DNA of 64,000 nucleotides from assembly GCA_947258755.1 (NCBI GenBank), contig CAMYJO010000016.1:103876-167875 (forward strand), read 5' to 3'. Position 1 is the stretch's first letter. Each line of letters begins with the position of its first letter. The position numbers and the translations under genes were made by a program. The notes below the pieces were generated by a model. It was not told where the DNA came from. It worked only from the letters and a program-made list of their open reading frames with translations, and ran no database searches. Below, piece by piece: positions 27,972 through 36,643 of this stretch. This stretch comes from an uncultured Gammaproteobacteria bacterium. Lineage in GTDB: Bacteria; Pseudomonadota; Gammaproteobacteria; JAADHQ01.

Positions 27972-27985
27972 TTGATATGGATCAT
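27972..27985. promoter_or_regulatory. DNR/FNR-type operator upstream of nnrS
   Basis: TTGATATGGATCAT matches TTGAT-N4-ATCAA at all fixed positions but the last. It is 98 bases upstream of nnrS on the opposite strand. The position and target suggest control by an NO-sensing Crp/Fnr protein such as DNR or NnrR. Confidence 0.5.
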
Positions 27986-28067
27986 GATGTCGTGATGTTT
28001 TGATTCTCTATTTTGTAGAGTATATATTTTGATGCATTACTCTGTAATGCAGAGTTAGTCTTTACTA

Positions 28068-28503
28068 ATGGGCGGGGTCCTTATCATAAAAAACAAGCAT
28101 ATCTGTGTTGATGGCCAATTAGAGTCGATACATTCGATGCTCGCTGATGGTCAGAAAAGCATCAGGGTCGATACAAAAAGCGGTGATGAATTGCTGTTGT
28201 TGACTTCACTCGATAAGCTTGATCAGCATGGCAGGGAAGCGTTAGAGCAGGAGCTTAAACGCAGATATTTTTTACCTAAAATTAAACAAATAAATGATGT
28301 CAGTATACATCTGGGGGATTATTATTGGGATGTCGTGACGGATCGTGGGCCAAAGAAGTTTATGCTGCGTTCCCCAGCAAAAACTTGCGCAGGTCGATAA
28401 CAATCGAATAATCCTCTGTGACAGCAGTGGTATTAATTATAATTTCGACAATATCGGGAGCCTGGGTAAGGGCAGTCGTAAGCTGCTTGATGGCATTTTT
28501 TAG
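28068..28503 (+). pseudogene. DUF1854 family gene with one apparent frameshift
   Basis: The first frame encodes about 100 residues that end in YYWDVVTDRGPKKFMLRS, the hallmark of DUF1854 proteins. It then runs into a stop at about 28398-28400. One frame over, NNRIILCDSSGINYNFDNIG and GSRKLLDGIF continue to TAG 28501-28503, which is the expected DUF1854 C-terminus. Removing one C from the CCCC run at 28372-28375 restores a 144-residue protein of normal length. DUF1854 proteins have been noted beside cyanophycin genes, but none is seen here. It is either a recent pseudogene or a base-call error. Confidence 0.7.
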
Positions 28504-28600
28504 TGCTTTGTAAGTTGTCGAGCTTGACCTATGATGCCGAGATGCTACTGGCCGTGAAAGAACTGCATGCTTCGCTGTTCCAGAGTTGATGTAGTGTTAT

Positions 28601-28996
28601 TTATGCAGAGCCCTTGTGCCTCTCCCAAATGGTTTTGAGATCGTCCGCTAGCTTCATTGGGTCAAAGGGCTTGGAGATCACATCTTTAGCGCCTAATTCC
28701 TTGTAGTGTTCCACTTCTGGGGGTTGAACCTTGGCGGTCATGAACACTACCGGGGTATCGATAAGCTCTGGTAATTTTTTTAGGGCCTGCAGGGTGGTTG
28801 GTCCATCCATGCCGGGCATCATGACATCCAGTAAAATCAGGTCAGGCTTGACCGCGATAACTCGGTCGAGGGCCTCCTGGCCGGAGCTGCAAACCTCAAC
28901 ACTAAAACCACCGATGGATTCCAATGCCAGTTTGGCTATCGTCTGGATATCGGGCTCATCTTCAACCATTAAAATAGAATGTAGTGTTGTCGTCAT
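28601..28996 (-). CDS. Stand-alone response regulator receiver domain
   Basis: The 131-residue protein (from ATG 28996; a TTG four codons upstream is possible) is a single CheY-like receiver domain. The acidic pair follows ILMVEDEPD, the phosphoacceptor is in LILLDVMMPG, the switch Thr is in VVFMTAK and the conserved Lys is in VISKPFDP. No output domain is present, so it probably acts by protein contact or phosphotransfer. It may receive phosphate from a distant hybrid kinase; no kinase is adjacent. Confidence 0.87.
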   Translation of the reverse strand: MTTTLHSILMVEDEPDIQTIAKLALESIGGFSVEVCSSGQEALDRVIAVKPDLILLDVMMPGMDGPTTLQALKKLPELIDTPVVFMTAKVQPPEVEHYKELGAKDVISKPFDPMKLADDLKTIWERHKGSA

Positions 28997-29530
28997 TATG
29001 TCTGCCAAAATCTGTTTTTTAGGGTCATTATCAATACTATCGGCAGCTGGCGGTGGTCATTTAAGTCAAATTGTTAAAAGAATTAAAATTTATCCAGCTT
29101 TGTGCTTTAAATAGTGGGTGTATCTATTATATGAGTAAAATGATGATTGTGAAATCCCCATTGAGTGGTTATGGGGTTGTTGATTTTGGCGTCGGCAGAT
29201 CAGTAATAATGCCCACCCTGAATGGGTGCAGGAATGCTATTTGGCTATGCTGACGCTACGTTTACTCGACAAAGGTAATTTATCACTTAACTTAAGGTCT
29301 TTTGCCTGTGCTCAATTTCTGCTATCACATGCGCGAGATCCGGTTAAAGTGCAGGGGAAAGGGGAAAGATACAAGGTCAAAGGGAATGAGGCGGGCAGTG
29401 CCCGCATCTCCACCCATTTACCTTTTTCTTGCATTCCACCACTGTAGGAGCGTGCCCTTGGCCGCGAATAAAATCATCGCGGCCAAGGGCCGCTCCTACT
29501 CTTTTATCTTTACCCTTTGCCCCTGCCTTT
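28997..29530. other. Intergenic region carrying a nested repeat element
   Basis: About 530 bases lie between two minus-strand genes. The left half is featureless. The right half (29352-29525) is an inverted-repeat element with a REP pair inside, listed separately. No gene is credible here. Confidence 0.55.
29352..29525. repeat. Nested inverted-repeat element (REPIN-like)
   Basis: Outer arms CAGGGGAAAGGGGAAAGAT (29352-29370) and the complement of 29506-29525 match in about 17 positions. Inside are a GCGGGC-AGT-GCCCGC hairpin (29391-29405) and two inverted REP-type units (29444-29467 and 29477-29499). Each unit starts GTAGGAGCG and holds a CCTTGGCCGCGA-type core. A single REP unit of the same type occurs at 57437. 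Such elements are spread by RAYT transposases; none is encoded in the window. Confidence 0.7.
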
Positions 29531-30184
29531 CTACCAGCCAGGCGGTAGCTTTTCATTTATGACAATGCGCTTGCTCTCGGGAGAAATGTAGCCACCTTTC
29601 TGCAGGTCTTTCATGATGCGGCTGACCATTTCGCGTGAGGAGCCAATCATCCTGGCGATGTCCTGGTGGGTTAGTTTCTGGTTGATCACCATACTGCCAT
29701 CGATATCGTCGGCCATGTCGAGCAGGGTTCTGGCAACACGTCCATAGACATCCATCAGCGCCAGGTTGCGCACGCTGTCTGTCAGGCTGCGGATCATGCG
29801 TGTTAATTCGGCGACCAGTTTGCGGGCCATCTCCGGGTGTGCATCCAGGATCTTGTCAAACGCATCTTTGGAAATGATCGAGAATTTACACGGTTCCATG
29901 GTCATGATCGAAGCTGAGCGTGGGGCGTTATCGAGTATGGATAATTCGCCAAAGTAATCCGATGGCTTCATGATTCTGAGTATGACTTCTTTGCCATCTT
30001 CATTGCTGAGAAATGCTTTTACCTTGCCGCTATGAATGATATACAGGGAGTTGGTGTCGTCGCCCTCATTGATGATGATGGCGTTTTTAGGGAAGCTCTT
30101 GGTGGCGGCATGGGAGACAATCGTCTGTAATTCCTCGTCTTCGAGGTCAGCAAACAAAGGAATTGTTTTTAGGATCTGTTCCAT
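29531..30184 (-). CDS. Crp/Fnr family transcription regulator, probably cyclic-nucleotide binding
   Basis: The 217-residue protein has an N-terminal cyclic nucleotide-binding fold with FGEL (78-81) and R89-S90. These are the residues that hold cAMP phosphate in Crp, so a cAMP-like ligand is likely. A C-terminal winged helix-turn-helix (about 171-197) includes the recognition segment SSREMVSRIMKDL. The cysteines needed for an FNR iron-sulfur cluster are absent, so it is unlikely to be the reader of the FNR-type boxes elsewhere in the window. It is divergent from an adenylate cyclase gene 130 bases away, which supports a local cAMP circuit. Confidence 0.87.
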   Translation of the reverse strand: MEQILKTIPLFADLEDEELQTIVSHAATKSFPKNAIIINEGDDTNSLYIIHSGKVKAFLSNEDGKEVILRIMKPSDYFGELSILDNAPRSASIMTMEPCKFSIISKDAFDKILDAHPEMARKLVAELTRMIRSLTDSVRNLALMDVYGRVARTLLDMADDIDGSMVINQKLTHQDIARMIGSSREMVSRIMKDLQKGGYISPESKRIVINEKLPPGW

Positions 30185-30314
30185 ATTCTATTCTTCAACT
30201 GGTTGCGTGGTTTATCGATAGGTATATTCATGGCCATGCCGGCTGTCGTTCCTTTATAGTTATAGTTGGTCTTCCCTGTTGGGGAAGTTTATTTGTAAAT
30301 ATAGTATATAGTAT

Positions 30315-32552
30315 ATGATGCAGCTTTTGCGAGATTCGAGGCCGAAAAAGAGTTTATTGCTGTTTGTTGTGACTATCGTCATAGCAGCGGGACTATCCTT
30401 ATTGCCTGGTATACATGAAGGAGAGGAGGACCTGGGTTTATCTTGGCTGTTTCACGCCCGTGGCGTCAGGCCGGCACCGCCTCAGGTCGTCGTTATCAGT
30501 ATCGATAAAAGTTCATCAGGTCATTTTAATCTACCCAATCTTGCCAATAAATGGCCACGTAGTTTACACACCCGCCTGCTAGATAAGTTAAGTCAGGCGG
30601 GTGCGAAAGTCATCGTTTTTGATGTGCATTTCAAGGAGCAAAAACAAGCGCAGCAAGATCTGGAGTTGGCGCAGGCGATTAAAAATGCCGGAAATGTAGT
30701 GTTATTTGAGTTTTTACAAAAGCAAGTGGTCGAGACTCAGGACAGTCGTGGTCTAGCCTCGCAGTTCATTATCGATGAGCTGATACCGCCATTCCCGGCG
30801 CTGGCCAATGCGGCCGTGGCCCTGGCGCCAAACCCGTTGCCGAAGGTGCCGGTAAAGGTTAGCCAATTCTGGAAGTTTGTGCCAGAGGCCGGTGATGTGG
30901 CCACCTTGCCTGTGCTTGCCTATCAACTTTACCGTCCAGAGCAGTTGATGTTATTTATCAAAGTCCTGGAGCCACTGATAGACACGAAACTATCGCGATA
31001 TTATCAAGATGACATAATTAATAAAAAAATGCTGCCTGAGTTGATGAAAGTCGTGCATGAATTGTTTTTGCAGAAGCCGGATCTAAGACAACAAGTACTC
31101 AAGGCTATCGAGTCGACGACCGCTGCGAAAACCAACAAGCAACAGATGCGAAAATTACTTGAATTGTACTCGGGGAGGGCATCGCAATACATTAATTACT
31201 ATGGTCCTGCGCGTAGTATCACGACTATCCCTTACTATGAAGTGTTGGAGTCTGATCAGCATCAGGCTATGTTGAAGGATAAACTGGTGTTCGTCGGTTT
31301 TTCAGAGCATCGGCAATGGGAACAGCAGGACGGCTTTTATAGTGTGTACTCGAGTAAAGAGGGTCTGGATATCAGTGGTGTCGAGATTACGGCCGTTGCT
31401 GCCGCTAATTTACTCGAAGGGATTGCCGTTAAGCCGATGACCCTTGGCATGCACATGCTGATGCTATTGCTGGTCACTATAGTGCTGGTATTGATATACA
31501 AAATAGCCCATGGAATTTGGCTGCCGGTCATGTTGATGGTGGCAGGAGGGCTCTATTTTCTGATGTCCTTGCAGTTATTTGCATCATCTGGCCTTTGGCT
31601 GCCCTTGCTGGTTCCGCTACTGATTCAGTTACCGCTGGTGATGCTATTGGGTATGATATGGAACTATCAGGATCTGAATCGTGAGCGTAAGAACATTCAA
31701 CGCGCCTTCGGTTATTATCTGCCGGAAACCGAGGTCAACCGACTTGCACGTGATGTTAGTGCGCATGGTCTGGGCGGGCAATTGATGCATGGTACCTGTC
31801 TGTCGACTGATGCGCAGCAATACACCCGTTTGTCGGAAAAGATGTCACCGCAACAACTCTCTGACTTTATGAACGCGTATTATGATTCAATTTTCAGGCC
31901 GGTGCGTGAAAGTGCCGGTATTATTTCCGATGTCGTGGGTGACAGTGTTATGGCCTTATGGGCCAGTACCTCTGAAAATCTGCAGCAACGGCAACAGGCG
32001 GTTACTGCTGCGATTCGGATTATCGATAGTGTTGCCGAGTTCAATCAACAGCACCCTGGAGATGAGCTGCCAACACGCATCGGCCTGCACTATGGGGTGA
32101 TGGTGATCGGTAATGTTGGTGCCGTGGATCACTATGAGTATCGGGCTGTCGGTGATATCGTCAATACCTCATCACGCATTGAAGGCATGAATAAATACCT
32201 TGGCGTCAGGCTGCTGGCGAGTGCCGATGTGCTTGAGGGCCTGCAAGGTATTGAGAAGCGATTTGTTGGCCGTTTTATTCTTAAAGGTAAAACCGTCGAT
32301 CTGGCATTGTATGAAATAGCCGCAAGCGATGGTGATGACAGTTCTGCGCGTAGCTTGTTATGGCAACAGTTCAGTGGTGCCCTGACCTTGTTTCAGCAAG
32401 GTCTATGGCAAGACGCCAGCGCCGCCTTTGCACTGATCCTTAAAGACTATGCGGATGATGGTCCTGCGCGTTTCTATTATCAATACTGTGAAGATCACCA
32501 ATGCGTAGCGCCAGAGAATTGGCAGGGAGTGCTGCGGATGCAAGAAAAATAA
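30315..32552 (+). CDS. CHASE2-domain class III adenylate/guanylate cyclase
   Basis: The 745-residue protein has one N-terminal helix (about residues 13-31), an extracytoplasmic CHASE2 sensor domain (about 35-375), three further helices (about 380-455) and a cytoplasmic class III cyclase domain (about 490-680). Metal-binding D499 (in LSTDAQQYT) and D543 (in DVVGDSVM) are present, as are the transition-state N617 and R621 (in VNTSSR). The lysine that selects adenine in the usual KxxGD motif is replaced by Asp, so ATP specificity is not certain. A short C-terminal helical region follows. No strong ribosome-binding site is seen. It is divergent from a Crp-like gene and precedes the FecR-barrel gene. 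Confidence 0.85.
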   Translation: MMQLLRDSRPKKSLLLFVVTIVIAAGLSLLPGIHEGEEDLGLSWLFHARGVRPAPPQVVVISIDKSSSGHFNLPNLANKWPRSLHTRLLDKLSQAGAKVIVFDVHFKEQKQAQQDLELAQAIKNAGNVVLFEFLQKQVVETQDSRGLASQFIIDELIPPFPALANAAVALAPNPLPKVPVKVSQFWKFVPEAGDVATLPVLAYQLYRPEQLMLFIKVLEPLIDTKLSRYYQDDIINKKMLPELMKVVHELFLQKPDLRQQVLKAIESTTAAKTNKQQMRKLLELYSGRASQYINYYGPARSITTIPYYEVLESDQHQAMLKDKLVFVGFSEHRQWEQQDGFYSVYSSKEGLDISGVEITAVAAANLLEGIAVKPMTLGMHMLMLLLVTIVLVLIYKIAHGIWLPVMLMVAGGLYFLMSLQLFASSGLWLPLLVPLLIQLPLVMLLGMIWNYQDLNRERKNIQRAFGYYLPETEVNRLARDVSAHGLGGQLMHGTCLSTDAQQYTRLSEKMSPQQLSDFMNAYYDSIFRPVRESAGIISDVVGDSVMALWASTSENLQQRQQAVTAAIRIIDSVAEFNQQHPGDELPTRIGLHYGVMVIGNVGAVDHYEYRAVGDIVNTSSRIEGMNKYLGVRLLASADVLEGLQGIEKRFVGRFILKGKTVDLALYEIAASDGDDSSARSLLWQQFSGALTLFQQGLWQDASAAFALILKDYADDGPARFYYQYCEDHQCVAPENWQGVLRMQEK

Positions 32553-32614
32553 TATTTAGACTCATTAAACCTCTGTTTACTTCAAATATACATTCAAGGT
32601 CTATTTGAGTTTTT

Positions 32615-32741
32615 TGTGATTTATTCACCGAATCTATGTTAACTATAACTATTGAATACCTGTTTTTCTGGCAGTACACTCAATTCAAATAATACAAATT
32701 ACATCATAACAGCAGGATGTCTTGGTTGTGATGCTCTCACC
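32615..32741. promoter_or_regulatory. Pair of TGTGA-N5-TCACC sites upstream of the FecR-TPR-barrel gene
   Basis: TGTGA-N5-TCACC occurs at 32615-32629 and again at 32727-32741. The half-sites are those of Crp, but the spacer is 5 rather than the usual 6 bases. They could be operators for the nearby Crp-like protein if it tolerates that spacing; otherwise they are chance. Confidence 0.25.
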
Positions 32742-32783
32742 AGGTTTGTCGTGCAAGCAGGGTAAGAATCTGGGGTCAATAAT

Positions 32784-35700
32784 ATGAATGCAGTGAAGCG
32801 CATGATGATGGTTTGTCGGAATAAGGGTGTTCTCGTGGCTACCAGGTTCGTGCTGTTGCTTGCATTGTTAGTCAATGCCACGGCCGGTTATGCAGACTGC
32901 ACGGAGTGGATAGCCAAGGCCGTTTCAATTCAGGGCCGTGTCGAAGTTCGTCCGAGTGGCAAGGCAGTCTGGGCGCCAGTTAAACTTCATCAGGCATATT
33001 GTCATGGCGATACTATCCGAGTGCAGGCCAACAGTCGTGCTGCGCTGGAATTGCATAACGACACTATTCTGCGGCTAAACCAGAGTTCAACGCTGATATT
33101 GTCCGGCCCAAAAAAGGAGTCTTCCTGGCTCGACTTGCTCAAGGGCTCGCTACATTCTATTAGTCGTGTGCCACGCTCACTGAAAATCAAGACACCGTTC
33201 GTCAATGCGGCGGTCGAAGGCACCGAGTTCCTGGTGCAGGTCGACAGCGACAATACCCTGGTCGGCGTGATTGAGGGCAAGGTGGCCGTTGCCAATGAAT
33301 ACGGACGTATCCTGTTGGCAAAAGATCAGTCAGCCATTACCTACAAGGGCAAGGCGCCGGTTCTGCGGCTGGATATTCGCCCTGCCGATAGTGTGCAATG
33401 GTCACTATACTATCCATCCTTGAATGTCGCTGCATTGAAGCCGGCCGAAGAACTGCTGCGTGTCGGCCAGGTAGAGGCCGCTCAGGCATTGCTACAAGGA
33501 CAGAGCGGGGCAGAAGCACTGGCCTTGCAAAGTATTATTGCCATTGCTGGAAATAAAAAGGCTGATGCGCTTAGCTTCGCCGAGCAGGCCGTAAAAACAG
33601 ATAGCTCCTCGGCCGCAGCACACCTGGCGCATTCCTACGCCTTGCAGGCCAGTTTCGATCTGTCCGCAGCAAAGGCCGCCGTACAGCAGGCAGTCAAGGA
33701 AGATGCCAGTCATGCAATGGCATGGGCAAGGTTGGCCGAACTGCACCTGTCTTTGGCTGAACTGGATGAAGGGATGGCCGCCGCCAAACGCGCTGTCGAG
33801 CTACAGCCATCTTACGCGCGTACGCAAACCATTCTGGGTTTTGCTCATCTGTTACAGTATGAAACGGCTCAGGCAAAACAGGCATTCAAACGTTCCATCG
33901 AGCTGGATTCATCCGATCCGCTCGCGCGGCTGGGTAATGGGCTGGCAACGATCCGTGAAGGTGATTTGCAGCAAGGTCGCAGAGAAATCGAAATTGCGGC
34001 GAGCCTGGATACCAATAATGCCCAGGTGCGCAGTTATCTGGGTAAGGCCTACCTGGAAGAAAAACGTAACAAACTCGCCGCAGATCAGTTTGCACTGGCC
34101 AAGCAGATGGATCCGAAGGACCCGACACCCTGGTTCTATGATGCGGTGCGTAAGCAGGGTGACAATGATCCGATCGGTGCATTGCAGGACCTGGAGAAAT
34201 CGAGAGCTTTGAATGACAACCGTGCGGTTTTTCGTTCCAAGCAATTGCTGGATCAGGATGCGGCCATACGCAGTACCAGTGTAGCGCGTATCTATAATAC
34301 ACTCGGCGCGGAACAGCGGGCACTGCAAAATGCCTGGTCCTCGTTGAGCTCTGATCCGGCGAATGCATCGGCCCATCGTTTTCTCGCTGATAGTTATGCG
34401 AGACTGCCGCGACATAAAATCGCCCAGGTAAGCGAACTGCTGCAATCACAATTATTGCAGCCATTGAATGCAAACCCGGTACAACCGCAACTGGCGGAAC
34501 GAAGTCTGGGTATTCCAGATGGGAATGAGACAGTCAATTCTTTCGGTGAATATAACCCATTGTTCACGCAGGAAGGAGTGAATGTGCAAACCAACCTGTT
34601 GGTTGGCAGTCGGGATACCTTGGCCGAAGATCTTGCTGTGTCCGGAATCCACGGTTCTTTCGCTTATAGTCTGGGCCAGTTTCATTATGAAACCGACGGC
34701 TTTCGCGACAACAATGACCTGAAGCAAGATCTATATAATGTGTTTATCCAATCCGCCATTAGTCCTGCTACTGATATACAAGCGGAATACCGTCATGTGG
34801 AATCAGAATTCGGGGACCTGGATTTAAAAGTTGATCGGGATAATTTTTCCACGACGGAAAACAATGATCGAAGTAGCAAGCTGGCACGCATAGGTGTACA
34901 TCACAAGTTGAGCGCAAACAAAGAAATGCTGGTATCTTTAGTGCATAAAGATTTGGAGTTTCAAAAAACGGCTACAACTACCCGGCAGTTGAATATCGGT
35001 GGTCCTGTTCTGGTGGATGAGCTTAGGGATTCAGAGACGCGTCTGGATAGTACTGCACGGTATATGGAGTTGCAGGCGTTGAATAAAACACCCAAGTCCA
35101 GCTATATATTTGGCTTGGGTTATTTTGATGAAGACCAGCAAGTGGTTACTTCAGAGGTTATTACCTTAGCTGGCTTTATGTTTCCCCCTTCGGCACCTAT
35201 TATAACTGATGTGGATGCGCGATACGCTAATGCATATCTGTATGCCAATAGAAAGTTAGCTCGGGATATGATGTTAACCTTGGGTGCTTCCTATGATGAT
35301 TTGTCCAGTAGCTCGTATGATAGTGATGAGATTAACCCCAAGCTGGGCGTGATCTGGACCGGCGAGCATGGAACAAGCCTGCGCGCGGCGTATTTTGAAG
35401 GCGTTACCCGACCAATTAATGCAGAGCAGACCATTGAGCCGACTCAAGTGGCCGGATTTAACCAGTTTTTTGACGACACGCCAGGCTCTGCAACACGGCG
35501 TTATGGTGTGGGTATCGATCAAGCCTGGGGTAATAAGGTATCTGCCGGTATGGAAGTGAGTTGGCGACAACTCGAGTCGCCTTTTGGTTCTATAATCGAG
35601 AAGCGTGATGAGAAATTACATCGTGCGTATATGACTTGGATACCAGCTGAAAAGTTTTTGCTCAATGCGGAGTACTTTTACGAGGTTCAAGAGGGCCAGT

Positions 35701-36041
35701 TAACTTTTCCAGATAAAATGGTGACACATATTGCACCAATTAGTATGCGTTATTTCTGGTCAGGCGGTAATTTTGTTGGTCTGACCGGAACCTATATAGA
35801 TCAGCGCGTAAATCATTCGGCAACTTCTGTTGCAGGTAGCGATGAATTCTGGCTTGCTGATATGTCTATCGGTGTACGTTTACCTAAACGTCAGGGTATA
35901 TTTCAGCTGGATGTTAAAAACCTGTTTAATAAATCCTTTTCGTATCAAATGCAAGATAGAGATAGTATTGCGCGAGCCGTCATTAGCCCGCGTTTTATTC
36001 CGGAACGTCAGATTTTTGCGCGTTTTTCCTTGGCCTTTTAA
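32784..36041 (+). CDS. Outer-membrane protein with FecR, TPR and beta-barrel domains
   Basis: This 1085-residue protein has a signal peptide (hydrophobic about residues 19-35). Next is a FecR-type domain (about 45-175) with the LRLNQSSTLIL and KIKTPFVNAAVEGTEF motifs. A run of about ten tetratricopeptide repeats fills roughly 215-540. The C-terminal half (about 590-1085) consists of amphipathic strands of a TonB-receptor-like barrel and ends in Phe (FARFSLAF). No plug domain or TonB box is visible, so classical siderophore uptake is unlikely. FecR and TPR parts in the periplasm joined to a barrel suggest an export pore or surface receptor. It follows the CHASE2 cyclase by 231 bases and precedes two Cys-rich exported proteins that could be its cargo. 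Confidence 0.75.
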   Translation: MNAVKRMMMVCRNKGVLVATRFVLLLALLVNATAGYADCTEWIAKAVSIQGRVEVRPSGKAVWAPVKLHQAYCHGDTIRVQANSRAALELHNDTILRLNQSSTLILSGPKKESSWLDLLKGSLHSISRVPRSLKIKTPFVNAAVEGTEFLVQVDSDNTLVGVIEGKVAVANEYGRILLAKDQSAITYKGKAPVLRLDIRPADSVQWSLYYPSLNVAALKPAEELLRVGQVEAAQALLQGQSGAEALALQSIIAIAGNKKADALSFAEQAVKTDSSSAAAHLAHSYALQASFDLSAAKAAVQQAVKEDASHAMAWARLAELHLSLAELDEGMAAAKRAVELQPSYARTQTILGFAHLLQYETAQAKQAFKRSIELDSSDPLARLGNGLATIREGDLQQGRREIEIAASLDTNNAQVRSYLGKAYLEEKRNKLAADQFALAKQMDPKDPTPWFYDAVRKQGDNDPIGALQDLEKSRALNDNRAVFRSKQLLDQDAAIRSTSVARIYNTLGAEQRALQNAWSSLSSDPANASAHRFLADSYARLPRHKIAQVSELLQSQLLQPLNANPVQPQLAERSLGIPDGNETVNSFGEYNPLFTQEGVNVQTNLLVGSRDTLAEDLAVSGIHGSFAYSLGQFHYETDGFRDNNDLKQDLYNVFIQSAISPATDIQAEYRHVESEFGDLDLKVDRDNFSTTENNDRSSKLARIGVHHKLSANKEMLVSLVHKDLEFQKTATTTRQLNIGGPVLVDELRDSETRLDSTARYMELQALNKTPKSSYIFGLGYFDEDQQVVTSEVITLAGFMFPPSAPIITDVDARYANAYLYANRKLARDMMLTLGASYDDLSSSSYDSDEINPKLGVIWTGEHGTSLRAAYFEGVTRPINAEQTIEPTQVAGFNQFFDDTPGSATRRYGVGIDQAWGNKVSAGMEVSWRQLESPFGSIIEKRDEKLHRAYMTWIPAEKFLLNAEYFYEVQEGQLTFPDKMVTHIAPISMRYFWSGGNFVGLTGTYIDQRVNHSATSVAGSDEFWLADMSIGVRLPKRQGIFQLDVKNLFNKSFSYQMQDRDSIARAVISPRFIPERQIFARFSLAF

Positions 36042-36119
36042 AAAGTCGAGGTATATTTAGAGGGAGCTTTATTTGCAGGGTTGCAGATTAATATACTAAT
36101 AAATCATAAGGAGATTACA

Positions 36120-36314
36120 ATGACACCAAATATTAAAACATTGGCAGCGATCTTGGGTATTTCTGTGGCTGTATTATTAGCGTTATATCTGACTTGTTCA
36201 CCCCCATGGGCAAAGTGCCATCAAAAAGACCCTGACACACAACTATGTACCCCTAGCTGTCAATTCTGGTCGTGTGATAAAGCAGGTGGCTGGATGGATG
36301 GGGATTGTCCTTAA
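36120..36314 (+). CDS. Small exported or membrane-anchored six-cysteine protein
   Basis: The 64-residue protein starts with a hydrophobic segment (residues 7-25). A 39-residue Cys-rich domain follows with cysteines at 26, 33, 43, 47, 52 and 63. The core is WAKCH, CxxxC, FWSC and MDGDCP at the very end. The next plus-strand gene ends in the same domain. I do not recognise this family. AAGGAG is ideally placed before the ATG. It lies 78 bases after the FecR-TPR-barrel gene and probably shares its transcript. Export through the Sec system and disulfide formation in the periplasm are inferred. Confidence 0.7.
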   Translation: MTPNIKTLAAILGISVAVLLALYLTCSPPWAKCHQKDPDTQLCTPSCQFWSCDKAGGWMDGDCP

Positions 36315-36643
36315 CGGTATCATTACGATGCTTGGATGGTATCGATAATATCGGGCTATCACTCCCCCCTCTTCCCTCTCTATCCTGTCAGAGGAGGGGG
36401 GTAAATTGTTATCTAATCTCTTACAGTCGCATTTATTAGCTTGTTGGAGTATGGGTAGTGATATCTTGAATTTTAATGTCCTAGGTTTATACAGTTCAGG
36501 GTGCAAATTTTCTGAATATCTGATGGAAAGTAGTTTTTAACACAAGTAAAAGCCTTTCAAGAATGTTTTTATTTATTCTTGACATCTCTCTCTCTCTTTA
36601 TAGTTACTCTTGGCTATAGCCATGGATACAAGGAGAGATAAAT
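36315..36643. other. Spacer between the two six-cysteine genes, with a GC-rich hairpin
   Basis: CCCCCCTCTTC (36364-36374) pairs with GAGGAGGGGGG (36391-36401) over 11 positions with one G-T pair. No T-run follows, so it is a weak or partial terminator. The rest of these 330 bases shows no gene. AAGGAGAG just before 36644 is the ribosome-binding site of the next gene. Confidence 0.5.

Noticed and set aside
28504..28600. Short protein-like stretch after the DUF1854 gene
   Set aside because: About 20 codons (YDAEMLLAVKELHASLFQS) without a start and without identifiable parent; too short to call a relic.
36463..36500. Resemblance of a reverse-strand segment (KFKISL) to the end of the small protein at 37374
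   Set aside because: Only about a dozen residues match, in DNA without a start or ribosome-binding site; probably chance.
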